A DNA stretch of 64,000 nucleotides from Mycolicibacillus trivialis (lineage in GTDB: Bacteria > Actinomycetota > Actinomycetes > Mycobacteriales > Mycobacteriaceae), in assembly GCF_002102395.1 (NCBI RefSeq), contig NZ_LQPZ01000008.1, positions 62,001 to 126,000 on the forward strand, written 5' to 3'. The position numbers were made by a program, and so were the translations under genes. This document shows positions 18,619 through 29,921 of the stretch, in pieces; the stretch's first letter is position 1, and the number at the start of each line of letters is the position of its first letter. Under the pieces are notes generated by a model. The model worked only from the letters and a program-made list of their open reading frames with translations. It made no database searches and had not been told where the DNA came from.

Positions 18619-19050
18619 GTGGCGCTACGGGCGGGCCTGGGCCTGGCGGCGCTGGCCTGGCTGGTGACACTGACCTGGTGCGACCTGCGCGACCGGCGGC
18701 TGCCCGACACGCTGACCCTGCCCGGCGCGGCCGCGGCGCTGGCCGGCGCCGGGCTGCTGGGTCGGGGGCTGCCCGCGCTGGCCGGCGCGGCCGGCCTGGC
18801 CGGGCTGTATCTGCTGGTTCACCTGCTGCGGCCGGCCGGGCTCGGCGGCGGAGACGTGAAACTGGCGCTGGGCGTCGGGGCGATCACCGGCTGTTTCGGC
18901 CCGGCGGTGTGGACGCTGGCCGCGCTCGGCGCGCCGCTGCTGACCGCCGGTTGGGGATTGCTCGCGGCGCGGCGCGGGGTAGCCGCCGTGCCGCACGCCC
19001 CGGCGATGGCGCTGACCGGCGTCGCGGCCGTCGCGCTGACGGTGCTGTGA
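18619..19050 (+). CDS. A24-family prepilin peptidase-like membrane protein
   Basis: 143 residues, almost entirely membrane helices (about five). The two catalytic aspartates of type IV prepilin/preflagellin peptidases are visible: D in [12 protein letters not shown] and the GxGD-type site [10 protein letters not shown]. It lacks the N-terminal methyltransferase domain of full PilD, so it is the short form typical of actinobacteria. Tad-type pilin genes would be the expected clients, but none lies in this window. It starts at GTG 18619, 10 nt after aroE. Matches Rv2551c. Confidence 0.87.
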   Translation: MALRAGLGLAALAWLVTLTWCDLRDRRLPDTLTLPGAAAALAGAGLLGRGLPALAGAAGLAGLYLLVHLLRPAGLGGGDVKLALGVGAITGCFGPAVWTLAALGAPLLTAGWGLLAARRGVAAVPHAPAMALTGVAAVALTVL

Positions 19051-19099
19051 GCGCCCGGCGGTTTTCCCCGCACCACGCCCGCATGGGAAGATGGGACGC

Positions 19100-20302
19100 G
19101 TGTTGCGATGGACTACCGCCGGTGAATCCCACGGCCGCGCCCTGATCGCCGTGGTCGAGGGCATGGTCGCCGGTGTCCCCGTCACCGCCGACGACATCGC
19201 CGCCCAACTGGCCCGCCGCCGGCTCGGTTACGGCCGTGGCGCCCGGATGAAGTTCGAGCAGGACCAGGTCAGCGTGCTGGCCGGGGTCCGGCACGGCATC
19301 ACCCTGGGCGGGCCGATCGCGGTGGAGATCGGCAACACCGAATGGCCCAAATGGCAGGCCGTGATGTCGCCGGACCCGGTCGACCCGGCCGACCTGGAGG
19401 TGGCGCGCAACGCCCCGCTGACCCGGCCGCGGCCCGGCCACGCCGACTACGCCGGCATGCTCAAGTACGGCTTCGACGACGCCCGCCCGGTGCTCGAGCG
19501 GGCCAGCGCCCGGGAGACCGCCGCCCGGGTCGCCGCGGGCACCGTCGCCCGGGCCTTCCTGCGCGAGGCGCTCGGCGTGGAGGTGCTGTCCCACGTCATC
19601 GCGATCGGCGCCTCCGAGCCCTACACCGGGCCGCCGCCGCAGGCCGGCGACCTGCCGGCCATCGACGCCAGCCCGGTGCGGGCCCACGACAAGGCGGCCG
19701 AGGAGTCGATGATCGCCGAGATCGAGGCCGCCAAGGCCGACGGCGACACCCTCGGCGGGGTGGTGGAGGTGGTCGCCACCGGCCTTCCGGTCGGCCTCGG
19801 CTCGTTCACCAGCGGCGACAACCGGCTGGACAGCCAACTCGCCGGGGCGGTGATGGGGATCCAGGCGATCAAGGGCGTCGAGATCGGCGACGGCTTCGCC
19901 ACCGCCCGCAGGCGCGGCAGCGCCGCCCACGACGAGATGTACCCCGGCGCCGACGGGGTGGGGCGCTCCACCAATCGGGCCGGCGGCCTGGAGGGCGGCA
20001 TGACCAACGGCCAGCCGGTGCGGGTGCGCGCCGCGATGAAACCGATCTCCACCGTGCCGCGGGCGCTGGCCACCGTCGACATGGCCACCGGTGAAGAGGC
20101 CGTCGCCATCCACCAGCGCTCCGACGTCTGCGCGGTACCGGCAGCCGGGGTGGTCGCCGAGACCATGGTGGCGCTGGTGCTGGCCCGGGCCGCGCTGGCG
20201 AAATTCGGCGGGGACTCGCTGACCGAGACCCGCCGCAACATCGACGCGTACCTGCGGGCGGTCGCCGAACAGCAACCGGCCGCGCACCGAGCGTCAGGGT
20301 AG
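19100..20302 (+). CDS. aroC: Chorismate synthase
   Basis: 400 residues; called aroF in M. tuberculosis (Rv2540c). Signatures in order are [14 protein letters not shown] at the N-terminus, the RPGHADYAG loop near 110, [14 protein letters not shown] near 135, and the late SDVCAVPAA block. It makes chorismate from EPSP using reduced FMN. GTG 19100 reproduces the family start MLRW; ATG 19091 would add three residues. The M. tuberculosis segment Rv2541-Rv2550, with toxin-antitoxin pairs, is absent, so aroC almost adjoins the prepilin peptidase gene. aroK follows eight bases later. Confidence 0.98.
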   Translation: MLRWTTAGESHGRALIAVVEGMVAGVPVTADDIAAQLARRRLGYGRGARMKFEQDQVSVLAGVRHGITLGGPIAVEIGNTEWPKWQAVMSPDPVDPADLEVARNAPLTRPRPGHADYAGMLKYGFDDARPVLERASARETAARVAAGTVARAFLREALGVEVLSHVIAIGASEPYTGPPPQAGDLPAIDASPVRAHDKAAEESMIAEIEAAKADGDTLGGVVEVVATGLPVGLGSFTSGDNRLDSQLAGAVMGIQAIKGVEIGDGFATARRRGSAAHDEMYPGADGVGRSTNRAGGLEGGMTNGQPVRVRAAMKPISTVPRALATVDMATGEEAVAIHQRSDVCAVPAAGVVAETMVALVLARAALAKFGGDSLTETRRNIDAYLRAVAEQQPAAHRASG

Positions 20303-20310
20303 CCGGGGCG

Positions 20311-22410
<2,100 letters not shown>

Positions 22411-22414
<4 letters not shown>

Positions 22415-23283
22415 GGCTGCTCGCCGCGGTCGATCTCGGTGGTCTGCTCGTCCTCGGCGGGGGAGACCGCCGGGATCTCGGTGGTCGGCTCCGCGGAGCC
22501 GTCGGCGTCGATGCGGACCGTCTCCTCGGCCTGCCCGGCCTGGTCGGTCTCGACCGGCTGGGTCTGGTCCATCGTGTAGGCGGTCGGCGCGGGCACGGTC
22601 GGTGCGGCCGCGGTCTTCTTGCTCCGCTGCCACCAGCGCTTCTTCGGTTCGGTCTTCTCGAAATCGGGCAGCGTCGCGATCGCGGTGGTCTGCTCCTCAC
22701 CGGCGGGCGCCAGCTCGGTGGTCTCGGCGCTCGCGGCCGGATCGACCGTCTCGGTGGCCTCGGCTTCGGCCGGTTCGCCGCCGACCGCGGCGAACACATC
22801 GGTGTCGGCGCGGTCGTCGTCGTCATCGGGACGCCGGCGGCGCAGCTCGGGGTTCTTCTCGTACTCCCGGTCCACCTGCCAGCGGCCGACGGCGACCGCG
22901 GCCACCGCAGGAACCCAGGTCAGCAGCGCGGTGAACGACGCGAACGTGGTCAACTCGTTGATCAGCGACCCGGCGTAGATGCCCTCATCGAACAGGGAGA
23001 ACAGCCAGACGACCGCGCCGCCGAGCACCCCGGCCACCAGCCCGGCCAGCAGCCAGGTCATCGCCAGGTCGGTGCGACGCTCCGGGTCGGCGGTGGCCTT
23101 GGCGTCCTCGCGGCCGTCGGCGTAGGCCCACACCGCCACACCGGCGACAAAGACGAGCAGCAGCAGCACACTGATCAGCGTCGCGTGCATCTCGAAGGTG
23201 TTGATCAGCACACCCTGGATCAGCCGGATCACGATCATCCCCGCCGCGAAGACCAGCCCGCGCAGCAGCCAGTTGTTGGTCAT
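22411..23283 (-). CDS. Four-helix membrane protein with acidic C-terminal tail (Rv2536-like)
   Basis: 290 residues. Four membrane helices (about 7-27, 35-54, 76-97, 112-133) are followed by an about 150-residue hydrophilic tail. The tail is rich in Glu, Thr, Pro and Ala, with one basic WWQRSKK patch and a repeated TTEI motif. The tail should be cytosolic and disordered. Position between aroQ and pepQ matches M. tuberculosis Rv2536, a conserved membrane protein of unknown role. ATG 23283 was chosen because the frame continues open far upstream across pepQ, which is only reverse-strand shadow. It shares CTAG with the aroQ stop and diverges from pepQ. Confidence 0.82.
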
Positions 23284-23302
23284 GAGGCCACAGCGTAACG
23301 AG

Positions 23303-23308
23303 TACCGT
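23303..23308 (+). promoter_or_regulatory. Candidate -10 for pepQ
   Basis: TACCGT lies eight bases before GTG 23317 in a 33-bp divergent gap. This placement suggests a leaderless pepQ-efp-nusB transcript. Confidence 0.45.
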
Positions 23309-23316
23309 TCCGGGGC

Positions 23317-24408
23317 GTGACACATTCCCACCGTCGAGCCGCCCTGCGCGACCGGATCGGAACCGCCGACATCGACGCACTGCTGGTCACCGACCTGGTC
23401 AACGTGCGCTACCTCAGCGGATTCACCGGATCCAACGCCGCGCTGCTGGTCTTCGCCGACGACACGCCGACCGTGCTGGCCACCGACGGCCGCTACCGCA
23501 CCCAGGCGGCCGCGCAGGCCCCCGACGTCGAGGTGGCCATCGACCGCGCGGTCGGCAGGCACCTGGCCGGCCGGGCCGCCGCCGCGGGCACGCGCCGGCT
23601 GGGTTTCGAAAGCCACGTGGTCACCGTCGACGGACTCGACGCCCTGACCGCCGATCTGCCCGACGGCGCCGAGCTGGTGCGCGCCCCGCGGCTGGTGGAA
23701 CCGCTGCGCGAGATCAAGGGCCCCGACGAGGTGGCGCTGCTGCGCCGGGCCTGCGCGGCCGCCGACGCCGCGCTGCGCGACCTGGTCGCACACGGCGGCC
23801 TGCGCGCCGGCCGCACCGAACGGCAGGTCGCCCGCGACCTGGAGGCCCTGATGGTCGAGCACGGCGCCGACGGCGCGTCGTTCGAGACGATCGTCGCGGC
23901 CGGAGCCCACTCCGCGATCCCGCATCACCGGCCCACCGAGGCGGTGCTGGCGACCGGCGACTTCGTCAAGATCGACTTCGGCGCGCTGGTGGCCGGCTAC
24001 CACTCCGACATGACCCGCACGTTCGTCCTGGGACGCGCGGCCGACTGGCAGCGCGAACTCTACGAACTGGTCGCCACCGCGCAGCGGGCCGGCGCGGTGG
24101 CCGCGGTCGCCGGGGCCGCGCTCCGCGACGTCGACGCCGCCGCCCGCGACGTGATCGCCGACGCCGGGCATGCGGAGCGCTTCCCGCACGGGCTGGGCCA
24201 CGGCGTGGGCCTGCAGATCCACGAAGCGCCCGGAATCAACGCCAGCGCCGCCGGTACACTGCTTGCTGGCTCCGCGGTAACGGTGGAGCCCGGCGTCTAT
24301 CTGCCCGACCGCGGCGGTGTCCGGATCGAGGACACGCTGATCGTGGGGGACTCGGGGCAGACCCCGGAAGTGCTGACCCGGTTCCCGAAGGAACTGGCCG
24401 TCGTTTAG
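23317..24408 (+). CDS. pepQ: Xaa-Pro dipeptidase/aminopeptidase P-type metallopeptidase
   Basis: 363 residues: an N-terminal creatinase-like domain (1-125) and a pita-bread M24 domain. The metal ligands can be followed as IDFGALVAGYHSDMTRT (two Asp), HGLGHGVGLQIHE (His), VEPGVY (Glu) and GVRIEDT (Glu). It cleaves peptides next to proline in the cytosol. It opens the pepQ-efp-nusB operon, with efp 15 nt downstream, a common pairing in actinobacteria. Corresponds to Rv2535c. The GTG start has no SD and fits leaderless initiation. Confidence 0.95.
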   Translation: MTHSHRRAALRDRIGTADIDALLVTDLVNVRYLSGFTGSNAALLVFADDTPTVLATDGRYRTQAAAQAPDVEVAIDRAVGRHLAGRAAAAGTRRLGFESHVVTVDGLDALTADLPDGAELVRAPRLVEPLREIKGPDEVALLRRACAAADAALRDLVAHGGLRAGRTERQVARDLEALMVEHGADGASFETIVAAGAHSAIPHHRPTEAVLATGDFVKIDFGALVAGYHSDMTRTFVLGRAADWQRELYELVATAQRAGAVAAVAGAALRDVDAAARDVIADAGHAERFPHGLGHGVGLQIHEAPGINASAAGTLLAGSAVTVEPGVYLPDRGGVRIEDTLIVGDSGQTPEVLTRFPKELAVV

Positions 24409-24423
24409 GAGACAGAGAAGACC

Positions 24424-24987
24424 GTGGCATCGACCGCCGACTTCAAGAACGGACTGGTGTTGGTCATCGACGGCCAACTGTGGCAGATCGTCGAGTTCCA
24501 GCACGTCAAACCCGGCAAGGGCCCGGCGTTCGTGCGGACCAAGCTCAAGAACGTCGTCTCCGGCAAGACCGTGGACAAGACCTACAACGCCGGGGTGAAG
24601 GTGGAGACCGCCACCGTGGACCGCCGCGACGCCACCTACCTGTACCGCGACGGCGCCGACTTCGTGTTCATGGACAGCGCCGACTACGAGCAGCACCCGC
24701 TGCCGGCCACCATGGTGGGCACCGCCGCCGACTTCCTGCTGGAGAGCATGCCGGTGCAGATCGCCTTCCACAACGGTGCGCCGCTCTACCTGGAGCTGCC
24801 GGTCAGCGTCGAACTGGAGATCACCCACACCGACCCCGGGCTGCAGGGCGACCGGTCCAACGCGGGCACCAAACCGGCCACCGTGGAGACCGGGGCGCAG
24901 ATCAACGTGCCGCTGTTCCTCAACACCGGCGACAAGGTCAAGGTCGACACCCGGGACGGCAGTTACCTGGGCCGGGTCAGCGGGTGA
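24424..24987 (+). CDS. efp: Translation elongation factor P
   Basis: 187 residues with three beta-barrel domains (KOW-like N-terminus and two OB folds). It relieves ribosome stalling at polyproline. The tip loop of domain I reads PGKGP at 30-34, with Lys32 at the apex. This palindromic loop defines a subfamily, common in actinobacteria, reported to act with unmodified lysine; no earp, epmA or ymfI-type modifier is seen nearby. GTG 24424 has AGGAGA upstream. Corresponds to Rv2534c. Confidence 0.98.
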   Translation: MASTADFKNGLVLVIDGQLWQIVEFQHVKPGKGPAFVRTKLKNVVSGKTVDKTYNAGVKVETATVDRRDATYLYRDGADFVFMDSADYEQHPLPATMVGTAADFLLESMPVQIAFHNGAPLYLELPVSVELEITHTDPGLQGDRSNAGTKPATVETGAQINVPLFLNTGDKVKVDTRDGSYLGRVSG

Positions 24988-24996
24988 GCCTGCCCG

Positions 24997-25518
24997 ATGC
25001 CTGACGGCAAACCGGTGCGGGGCCGTCACCAGGCCCGCAAACGCGCCGTGGACCTGCTCTTCGAGGCCGAGGCGCGTGGGGTGAGCCCGGCCGCGGCCGC
25101 CGACGCCCGCCGCGAGCTGGCCGCGGCGAACCCCGACGTCAGCCCACCGCACCCGTACACGGTCACGGTGGCGCACGGGGTCACCGAGCACGGCCCGCAC
25201 ATCGACGACCTGATCAGCTCGCATCTGCAGGGCTGGCTGCTGGAACGGCTGCCCGCGGTGGACCGGGCGATCCTGCGGGTGGCGGTGTGGGAGCTGCTGC
25301 ACGCCGAGGACGTGCCCGAGCCGGTCGCGGTCGACGAGGCCGTCGAGCTGGCCAAGAAACTGTCCACCGACGACTCGCCGGGCTTCGTCAACGGCGTGCT
25401 GGGACAGGTGATGCTGGTGACCCCGCAGATCCGCGCCGCCGCCGAGGCGGTTCGCCGGCCGGGCCCCGCCGGCGACGAGGGACCCGACGCACCGCCGAAA
25501 GCCACGCCCCAGCCGTGA
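24997..25518 (+). CDS. nusB: Transcription antitermination factor NusB
   Basis: 173 residues, an all-helical RNA-binding protein. It starts [20 protein letters not shown], the Arg-rich boxA-binding helix, and keeps the C-terminal [17 protein letters not shown] segment. With NusE (S10) it binds boxA RNA in rRNA operons. The last 25 residues are a Pro/Ala-rich tail. It begins nine bases after efp, the last gene of the pepQ-efp-nusB unit. Corresponds to Rv2533c. The small gene Rv2532c that follows in M. tuberculosis is missing here. Confidence 0.95.
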   Translation: MPDGKPVRGRHQARKRAVDLLFEAEARGVSPAAAADARRELAAANPDVSPPHPYTVTVAHGVTEHGPHIDDLISSHLQGWLLERLPAVDRAILRVAVWELLHAEDVPEPVAVDEAVELAKKLSTDDSPGFVNGVLGQVMLVTPQIRAAAEAVRRPGPAGDEGPDAPPKATPQP

Positions 25519-25532
25519 TCGCCGACTTCCGC

Positions 25533-25551
25533 ACCGGGTAGCGGGCCCGGT
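25533..25551 (+). terminator. Possible hairpin terminator after nusB
   Basis: ACCGGG (25533-25538) and CCCGGT (25546-25551) form a 6-bp stem 14 nt past the nusB stop; a competing GCGGG/CCCGC stem overlaps it. There is no U-tract. Confidence 0.35.
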
Positions 25552-25651
25552 CACCCGCGCGCCGTGCGGGGAACGCCAAACCCGCCCATCCGGTGCGAGG
25601 ACACGGGACAATGTCGGCCGTGGCCTCCATATTCGAACCGCGGGTACAGGC

Positions 25652-28387
25652 ATGATCGGCGACCGGGAACGGCCCCGGCGACTTCGGGTGTCGGCACTGG
25701 CCGCAGTGGCCAACCCGTCGTACTCGCGGGTGGACACCTGGAACCTGCTCGACGACGCCTGCCGGCAGCTGGCCGAGGTCAACCGGGCCCGCCGGGACAT
25801 CACCCACCACGCCAACCGGGTGAAACGGCTGCTGGACCGCATCGGCGCCTACGAGCGCTACTGGCTGTACCCCGGGGCGGCGAACCTGGCGAAGTTCCGC
25901 CGCTACCTCGAGGAGAACAAGACCATCCGGCTCACCGACGAGGTCTCGCTGGCGGTGCGACTGCTGTCGGAGTACGGCGACCGCGCCGCCCTGTTCGACA
26001 CCACCGTCCCGCTGGCCGAACAGGAACTGGTGGCGCAGACCAAGCAGCAGCAGTTCTACACCGTGGTACTCGGCGACGACTACTCACCGGACGCACCGGA
26101 GAGCCTCGCGGGCAGCCTGCGCGCCCTGCACGACCCCGCCGACGACATCCGGTTCGAACTGCTGGTGATGACCAGCATCGAAGACGTCATCACGGCGGTC
26201 GCCCTCAACGGCGAGATCCAGGCCGCCATCATCCGCCACGATCTGCCGTTGCGGTCCCGCGACCGGCTGCCGTTGATGACCGCACTGCTGGGCGCCAACG
26301 ACGACGCGGTGGCCGCCGACTGCACCCACGACGCGTTCGAATGCGCCGAATGGATCCGCGAACTTCGCCCGCACATCGACCGCTACCTGCTCACCGACGA
26401 ATCGATCGCCGCGGATACCACCGTCGAACCCGACGTCTACGACCGCACCTTCTACCGGCTCAACGACGTGACCGACCTGCACTCCACGGTGCTCGCCGGG
26501 ATCCGCAAGCGGTTCGCCACCCCGTTCTTCGACGCGCTGCGCAGCTACGCTGAGGAGCCGGTCGGCCAGTTCCACGCCCTGCCGGTGGCCCGCGGGGCCT
26601 CGATCTTCAACTCCAAATCCCTGCAGGATATGGGCGAGTTCTACGGCCGTAACATCTTCATGGCCGAAACCTCCACCACCTCAGGAGGATTGGACTCGCT
26701 GCTGGATCCGCAGGGCAACATCCGTGCGGCCATGGACAAGGCGGCGCTGACCTGGAACTCCCACCAGAGCTACTTCGTCACCAACGGCACCTCGACCGCC
26801 AACAAGATCGTCGTGCAGGCGCTCACCCGGCCCGGCGACATCGTGCTGATCGACCGCAACTGCCACAAATCCCACCACTACGGGCTGGTGCTGGCCGGGG
26901 CCTACCCGCTGTACCTGGACGCCTATCCGCTGGCGCCGTACGCGATCTACGGCGGAGTGTCGCTGCACACCGTGAAGAAGACGCTGCTGGACCTGGAGGC
27001 GGCCGGCCAACTCGACCGGGTGCGGATGTTGCTGCTGACCAACTGCACCTTCGACGGCGTGGTCTACAACCCGCTGCGGGTGATGGAGGAAGTGCTCGCG
27101 ATCAAACCCGACATCTGTTTCCTGTGGGACGAGGCCTGGTACGCCTTCGCCACCGCGGTGCCCTGGTCGCGGCAGCGGACCGCGATGATCGCCGCCGAGC
27201 GGCTGGAGAACCGGCTCGCCTCACCCGAGTACGCCGAGGAGTACCGCGCCTGGCGCGACGGGATGAGTGGCTTCGAGCCGGGGGAGGACCGTGCGCACTG
27301 GCTGACCCAGCGGCTGCTGCCCGACCCGGACAAGGCCCGGGTGCGGGTGTACGCCACCCACTCCACCCACAAGTCGCTGTCAGCGCTGCGGCAGGCGTCG
27401 ATGATCCACGTCCGCGACCAGGATTTCGGCGGGCACCGCGACTCGTTCGCCGAGGCGTTCCTGACCCACACCTCCACCTCCCCGAACCAGCAGCTGCTGG
27501 CCTCGCTGGACCTGGCCCGCCGCCAGGTGGACCTGGAGGGCTTTCAGATGGTCCGCGGGGTCTACGACATGGCGCTGGTGTTCCGGTACCGCATCCGCCG
27601 GGACCCGTTGATCAGTAAATGGTTCCGCATCCTCGACGAATTCGACCTGGTGCCCGAGGAATTCCGCGCCTCGGCGGTGCAGTCCTACCGGCAGGTGCGT
27701 CAGGGCGCGCTGGCCGAATGGAACGAGGCTTGGCGCTCCGATGAATTCGTGCTCGACCCGACCCGGGCGACCCTGTTCGTCGGCAATACCGGGATGACCG
27801 GCTACGCGTTCCGGGAGAAGATCCTGATGGAACGCTTCGGCATCCAGATCAACAAGACCTCGATCAACAGCGTGCTGCTGATCTTCACCATCGGCGCCAC
27901 CTGGTCCAGCGTCCACTACCTGCTCGACGCGCTGCGCCGGGTGGCCATCGACTTCGAACGCGCCGCCGAGCAGGCCGGCGCCGAAGACGCCGCGCTGCAC
28001 CGCCACCGCGTCGCCGCGATCACCGACGGACTGCCGCCGCTGCCGGACTTCAGCAGCTTCGACGACGCGTTCCGCCCCGAACCGACCGGCGCGTTCGGCG
28101 ACATGCGCACCGCGTTCTACGCCGGCTACGACGACACCGACCGCGAACACATCCCGCTGGAGAAGGCCGGCGCGGTGCTCGAGTCCGGCCGCCGGCTGGT
28201 GTCCACCACGTTCGTCGTGCCCTACCCGCCGGGGTTCCCGGTGCTGGTCCCCGGCCAGACGGTCTCTCCGGAGATCCTGCGGTTCCTGTTGGAACTCGAT
28301 GTCAAGGAGATCCACGGCTACCACGCCGAACTGGGCCTGTCGGTGTTCACCGAGGACGCGCTGGCGCGGATGACGGCGCACCGGTGA
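25652..28387 (+). CDS. adi: Orn/Lys/Arg decarboxylase-family PLP enzyme (Adi-like)
   Basis: 911 residues, close in sequence to M. tuberculosis Rv2531c (about 947). A long N-terminal part (1-330), including a receiver-like wing region, precedes the fold-type I PLP domain. The PLP lysine is K574 in THSTHKSLSAL, and the aspartate pairing with the PLP nitrogen is in FLWDEAWYAF. The C-terminal domain follows. Family enzymes decarboxylate basic amino acids for acid resistance or polyamines; the actual substrate here is not shown. The C-terminus is about 35 residues shorter than Rv2531c. The stop overlaps the next gene by GTGA. Confidence 0.9.
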   Translation: MIGDRERPRRLRVSALAAVANPSYSRVDTWNLLDDACRQLAEVNRARRDITHHANRVKRLLDRIGAYERYWLYPGAANLAKFRRYLEENKTIRLTDEVSLAVRLLSEYGDRAALFDTTVPLAEQELVAQTKQQQFYTVVLGDDYSPDAPESLAGSLRALHDPADDIRFELLVMTSIEDVITAVALNGEIQAAIIRHDLPLRSRDRLPLMTALLGANDDAVAADCTHDAFECAEWIRELRPHIDRYLLTDESIAADTTVEPDVYDRTFYRLNDVTDLHSTVLAGIRKRFATPFFDALRSYAEEPVGQFHALPVARGASIFNSKSLQDMGEFYGRNIFMAETSTTSGGLDSLLDPQGNIRAAMDKAALTWNSHQSYFVTNGTSTANKIVVQALTRPGDIVLIDRNCHKSHHYGLVLAGAYPLYLDAYPLAPYAIYGGVSLHTVKKTLLDLEAAGQLDRVRMLLLTNCTFDGVVYNPLRVMEEVLAIKPDICFLWDEAWYAFATAVPWSRQRTAMIAAERLENRLASPEYAEEYRAWRDGMSGFEPGEDRAHWLTQRLLPDPDKARVRVYATHSTHKSLSALRQASMIHVRDQDFGGHRDSFAEAFLTHTSTSPNQQLLASLDLARRQVDLEGFQMVRGVYDMALVFRYRIRRDPLISKWFRILDEFDLVPEEFRASAVQSYRQVRQGALAEWNEAWRSDEFVLDPTRATLFVGNTGMTGYAFREKILMERFGIQINKTSINSVLLIFTIGATWSSVHYLLDALRRVAIDFERAAEQAGAEDAALHRHRVAAITDGLPPLPDFSSFDDAFRPEPTGAFGDMRTAFYAGYDDTDREHIPLEKAGAVLESGRRLVSTTFVVPYPPGFPVLVPGQTVSPEILRFLLELDVKEIHGYHAELGLSVFTEDALARMTAHR

Positions 28388-29394
28388 GCGGTGACCCGGT
28401 AGGCATCGACTCCGCCGCGGTCACCGACTGGTTTCTGGCCCACATCCCCGGCGTGACAGTGCCGTTGGCGTTCGAGCTGGTGCTCGGCGGGCGCTCCAAC
28501 CTCACCTACGTGGTCACCGACCGCGCCGGCGGGCGCTGGGTGCTGCGCCGCCCGCCGACCGGCGCCGTGCTGCCCTCGGCGCACAACGTGCTGCGCGAAC
28601 AGGCGATCCTGTCCGGGCTGGCCGGCAGCGCCGTGCCGGTCCCGGCCGTGGCCGGTCATTGCAGCGACCCGGCGGTGACCGGCGCGGACTTCTACGTGAT
28701 GGACTTCGTCGACGGGGTCATCCTCAACAGCGACGACGACACCGCCGCCCTGACCGCGTCCGGGCCCGCCGCGTTCTCCGCCGACGTCGTGGCCGTCCTG
28801 GTGCACATTCACCGGATCGATTGCGACCGTGCGCCGTTCGCGCAGTGGCGTCGTCCCGGCGGCTACGTCGAACGACAGCTGCGGCGGTGGGGGCAGCAAC
28901 TGGACCGCATCGAGGCCACCACCGGGGCGCTGCGCGACGTGGCGCGCCGGTTGGGGCGCGACATCCCCGCCGAGCAGAGCGTCGGGCTTGTCCACGGTGA
29001 CTACCGGCCCGGAAACCTCATCATCGGTCCGGATGGCGGTGTCCGTGCGGTGCTGGACTGGGAACTGTGCACGGTCGGCGACGTGCTCGCCGACCTGGGC
29101 TGGCTGGTGGCGATGTGGGACTCACCGCGCCCGGTCGGTTGGGCTCCCGACCCCGCACAGGGTTTCGCCCCGACCGAGCGGATCATCGCCGAATACCAGC
29201 GCCGCACCGGCCTGGACATCGGCGACATCGGCTACTACCACGCCTTCGCGCTGTGGCGGCTCGGGTGCATCGCCGAGGGCGTCTACCACCGCTACCGCGA
29301 CGGCGCGATGGGCGTGCAGGGCGTCTACCTCGACGAGATGGCCGCTCGCCCGGCGATGCTCGCCGAGATGGCCGCCGCCGCACTGCGGGGCTGA
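28384..29394 (+). CDS. APH/ACAD10-like phosphotransferase family protein
   Basis: 336 residues with a protein-kinase-like fold. The catalytic HGDYRPGNL (H204, D206, N211) and the metal aspartate D225 in LDWEL are intact, and VLGGRSNLTYVV forms the ATP loop. It resembles the aminoglycoside-phosphotransferase-like domain next to acyl-CoA dehydrogenases (ACAD10/11, mycobacterial FadE36), which phosphorylate hydroxy-acids or hydroxyacyl-CoA for degradation. Antibiotic resistance is unlikely from that resemblance. GTG 28384 overlaps the decarboxylase stop, so the two are coupled. No acyl-CoA dehydrogenase is adjacent, but a related flavoprotein lies 1.8 kb on. Confidence 0.82.
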   Translation: MSGDPVGIDSAAVTDWFLAHIPGVTVPLAFELVLGGRSNLTYVVTDRAGGRWVLRRPPTGAVLPSAHNVLREQAILSGLAGSAVPVPAVAGHCSDPAVTGADFYVMDFVDGVILNSDDDTAALTASGPAAFSADVVAVLVHIHRIDCDRAPFAQWRRPGGYVERQLRRWGQQLDRIEATTGALRDVARRLGRDIPAEQSVGLVHGDYRPGNLIIGPDGGVRAVLDWELCTVGDVLADLGWLVAMWDSPRPVGWAPDPAQGFAPTERIIAEYQRRTGLDIGDIGYYHAFALWRLGCIAEGVYHRYRDGAMGVQGVYLDEMAARPAMLAEMAAAALRG

Positions 29395-29412
29395 CCGCGT
29401 CGCCGGCGACCG

Positions 29413-29826
29413 TCAGCCCAGCAGCGGTCCGGTCAGCGTGTAGCCGAGGGTGTCACCGGCCTTGAGCACGAATCCCAGCAGGATGAGCGACGCACCGGCC
29501 AGCGAGACGTCCTTGTTGAAGTGGATCTGCTCGGCGGCCCGGGTCTCGGCGTCGTCGGCAGCCCAGAACCGGTGCATGATCACCGCGGTCGGCAGCAGGA
29601 ACACCAGCAGCATCAGCGCGCCCACATCGGTCCAGACCCCCAGCAGCACCGAGAGCCCGCCGAGAAGCTGCCACACGCCGCTGCCCAGCACAAACAACCG
29701 CCCGGGACGCACCCCCATCGACTCCGCGTAGCCGCTCATCGCGGCGGTGTTGGTGAAATGGCCCAGTGCGCCACCGAGGAAGACGGCAGCGAACAGAATG
29801 CGCCCGACGAGGATGAGAAGATCCAT
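29413..29826 (-). CDS. DoxX family membrane protein
   Basis: 137 residues with four membrane helices and the DoxX N-terminal pattern GRILFAAVFLGGALGHF. DoxX-type proteins are small membrane subunits linked to quinone oxidation or redox stress; none of their partners is nearby. ATG 29826 has AAGGAG five bases upstream; the longer frame to 30165 overlaps the divergent methyltransferase and is not coding. The reverse-strand gene converges on the kinase gene, with 18 nt between stops. Confidence 0.85.
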   Translation of the reverse strand: MDLLILVGRILFAAVFLGGALGHFTNTAAMSGYAESMGVRPGRLFVLGSGVWQLLGGLSVLLGVWTDVGALMLLVFLLPTAVIMHRFWAADDAETRAAEQIHFNKDVSLAGASLILLGFVLKAGDTLGYTLTGPLLG

Positions 29827-29921
29827 GGTGACTCCTTTGCCGATACCGCTGTCATCCACTGTCGTCGGTGCGGCCGCATCCCGCAACGTCTTCGTTCGGA
29901 CCGGAGAGGACACGAGCTGAC

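Noticed and set aside
23284..25842. Reverse-strand frame continuous with the membrane protein gene at 22411-23283
   Set aside because: The part above 23283 lies antisense to pepQ, efp and nusB; the true gene starts at ATG 23283 with a proper membrane helix.
28384..29394. Aminoglycoside resistance gene
   Set aside because: The kinase is of the ACAD10/FadE36-related group, which acts in metabolism; nothing links it to resistance.
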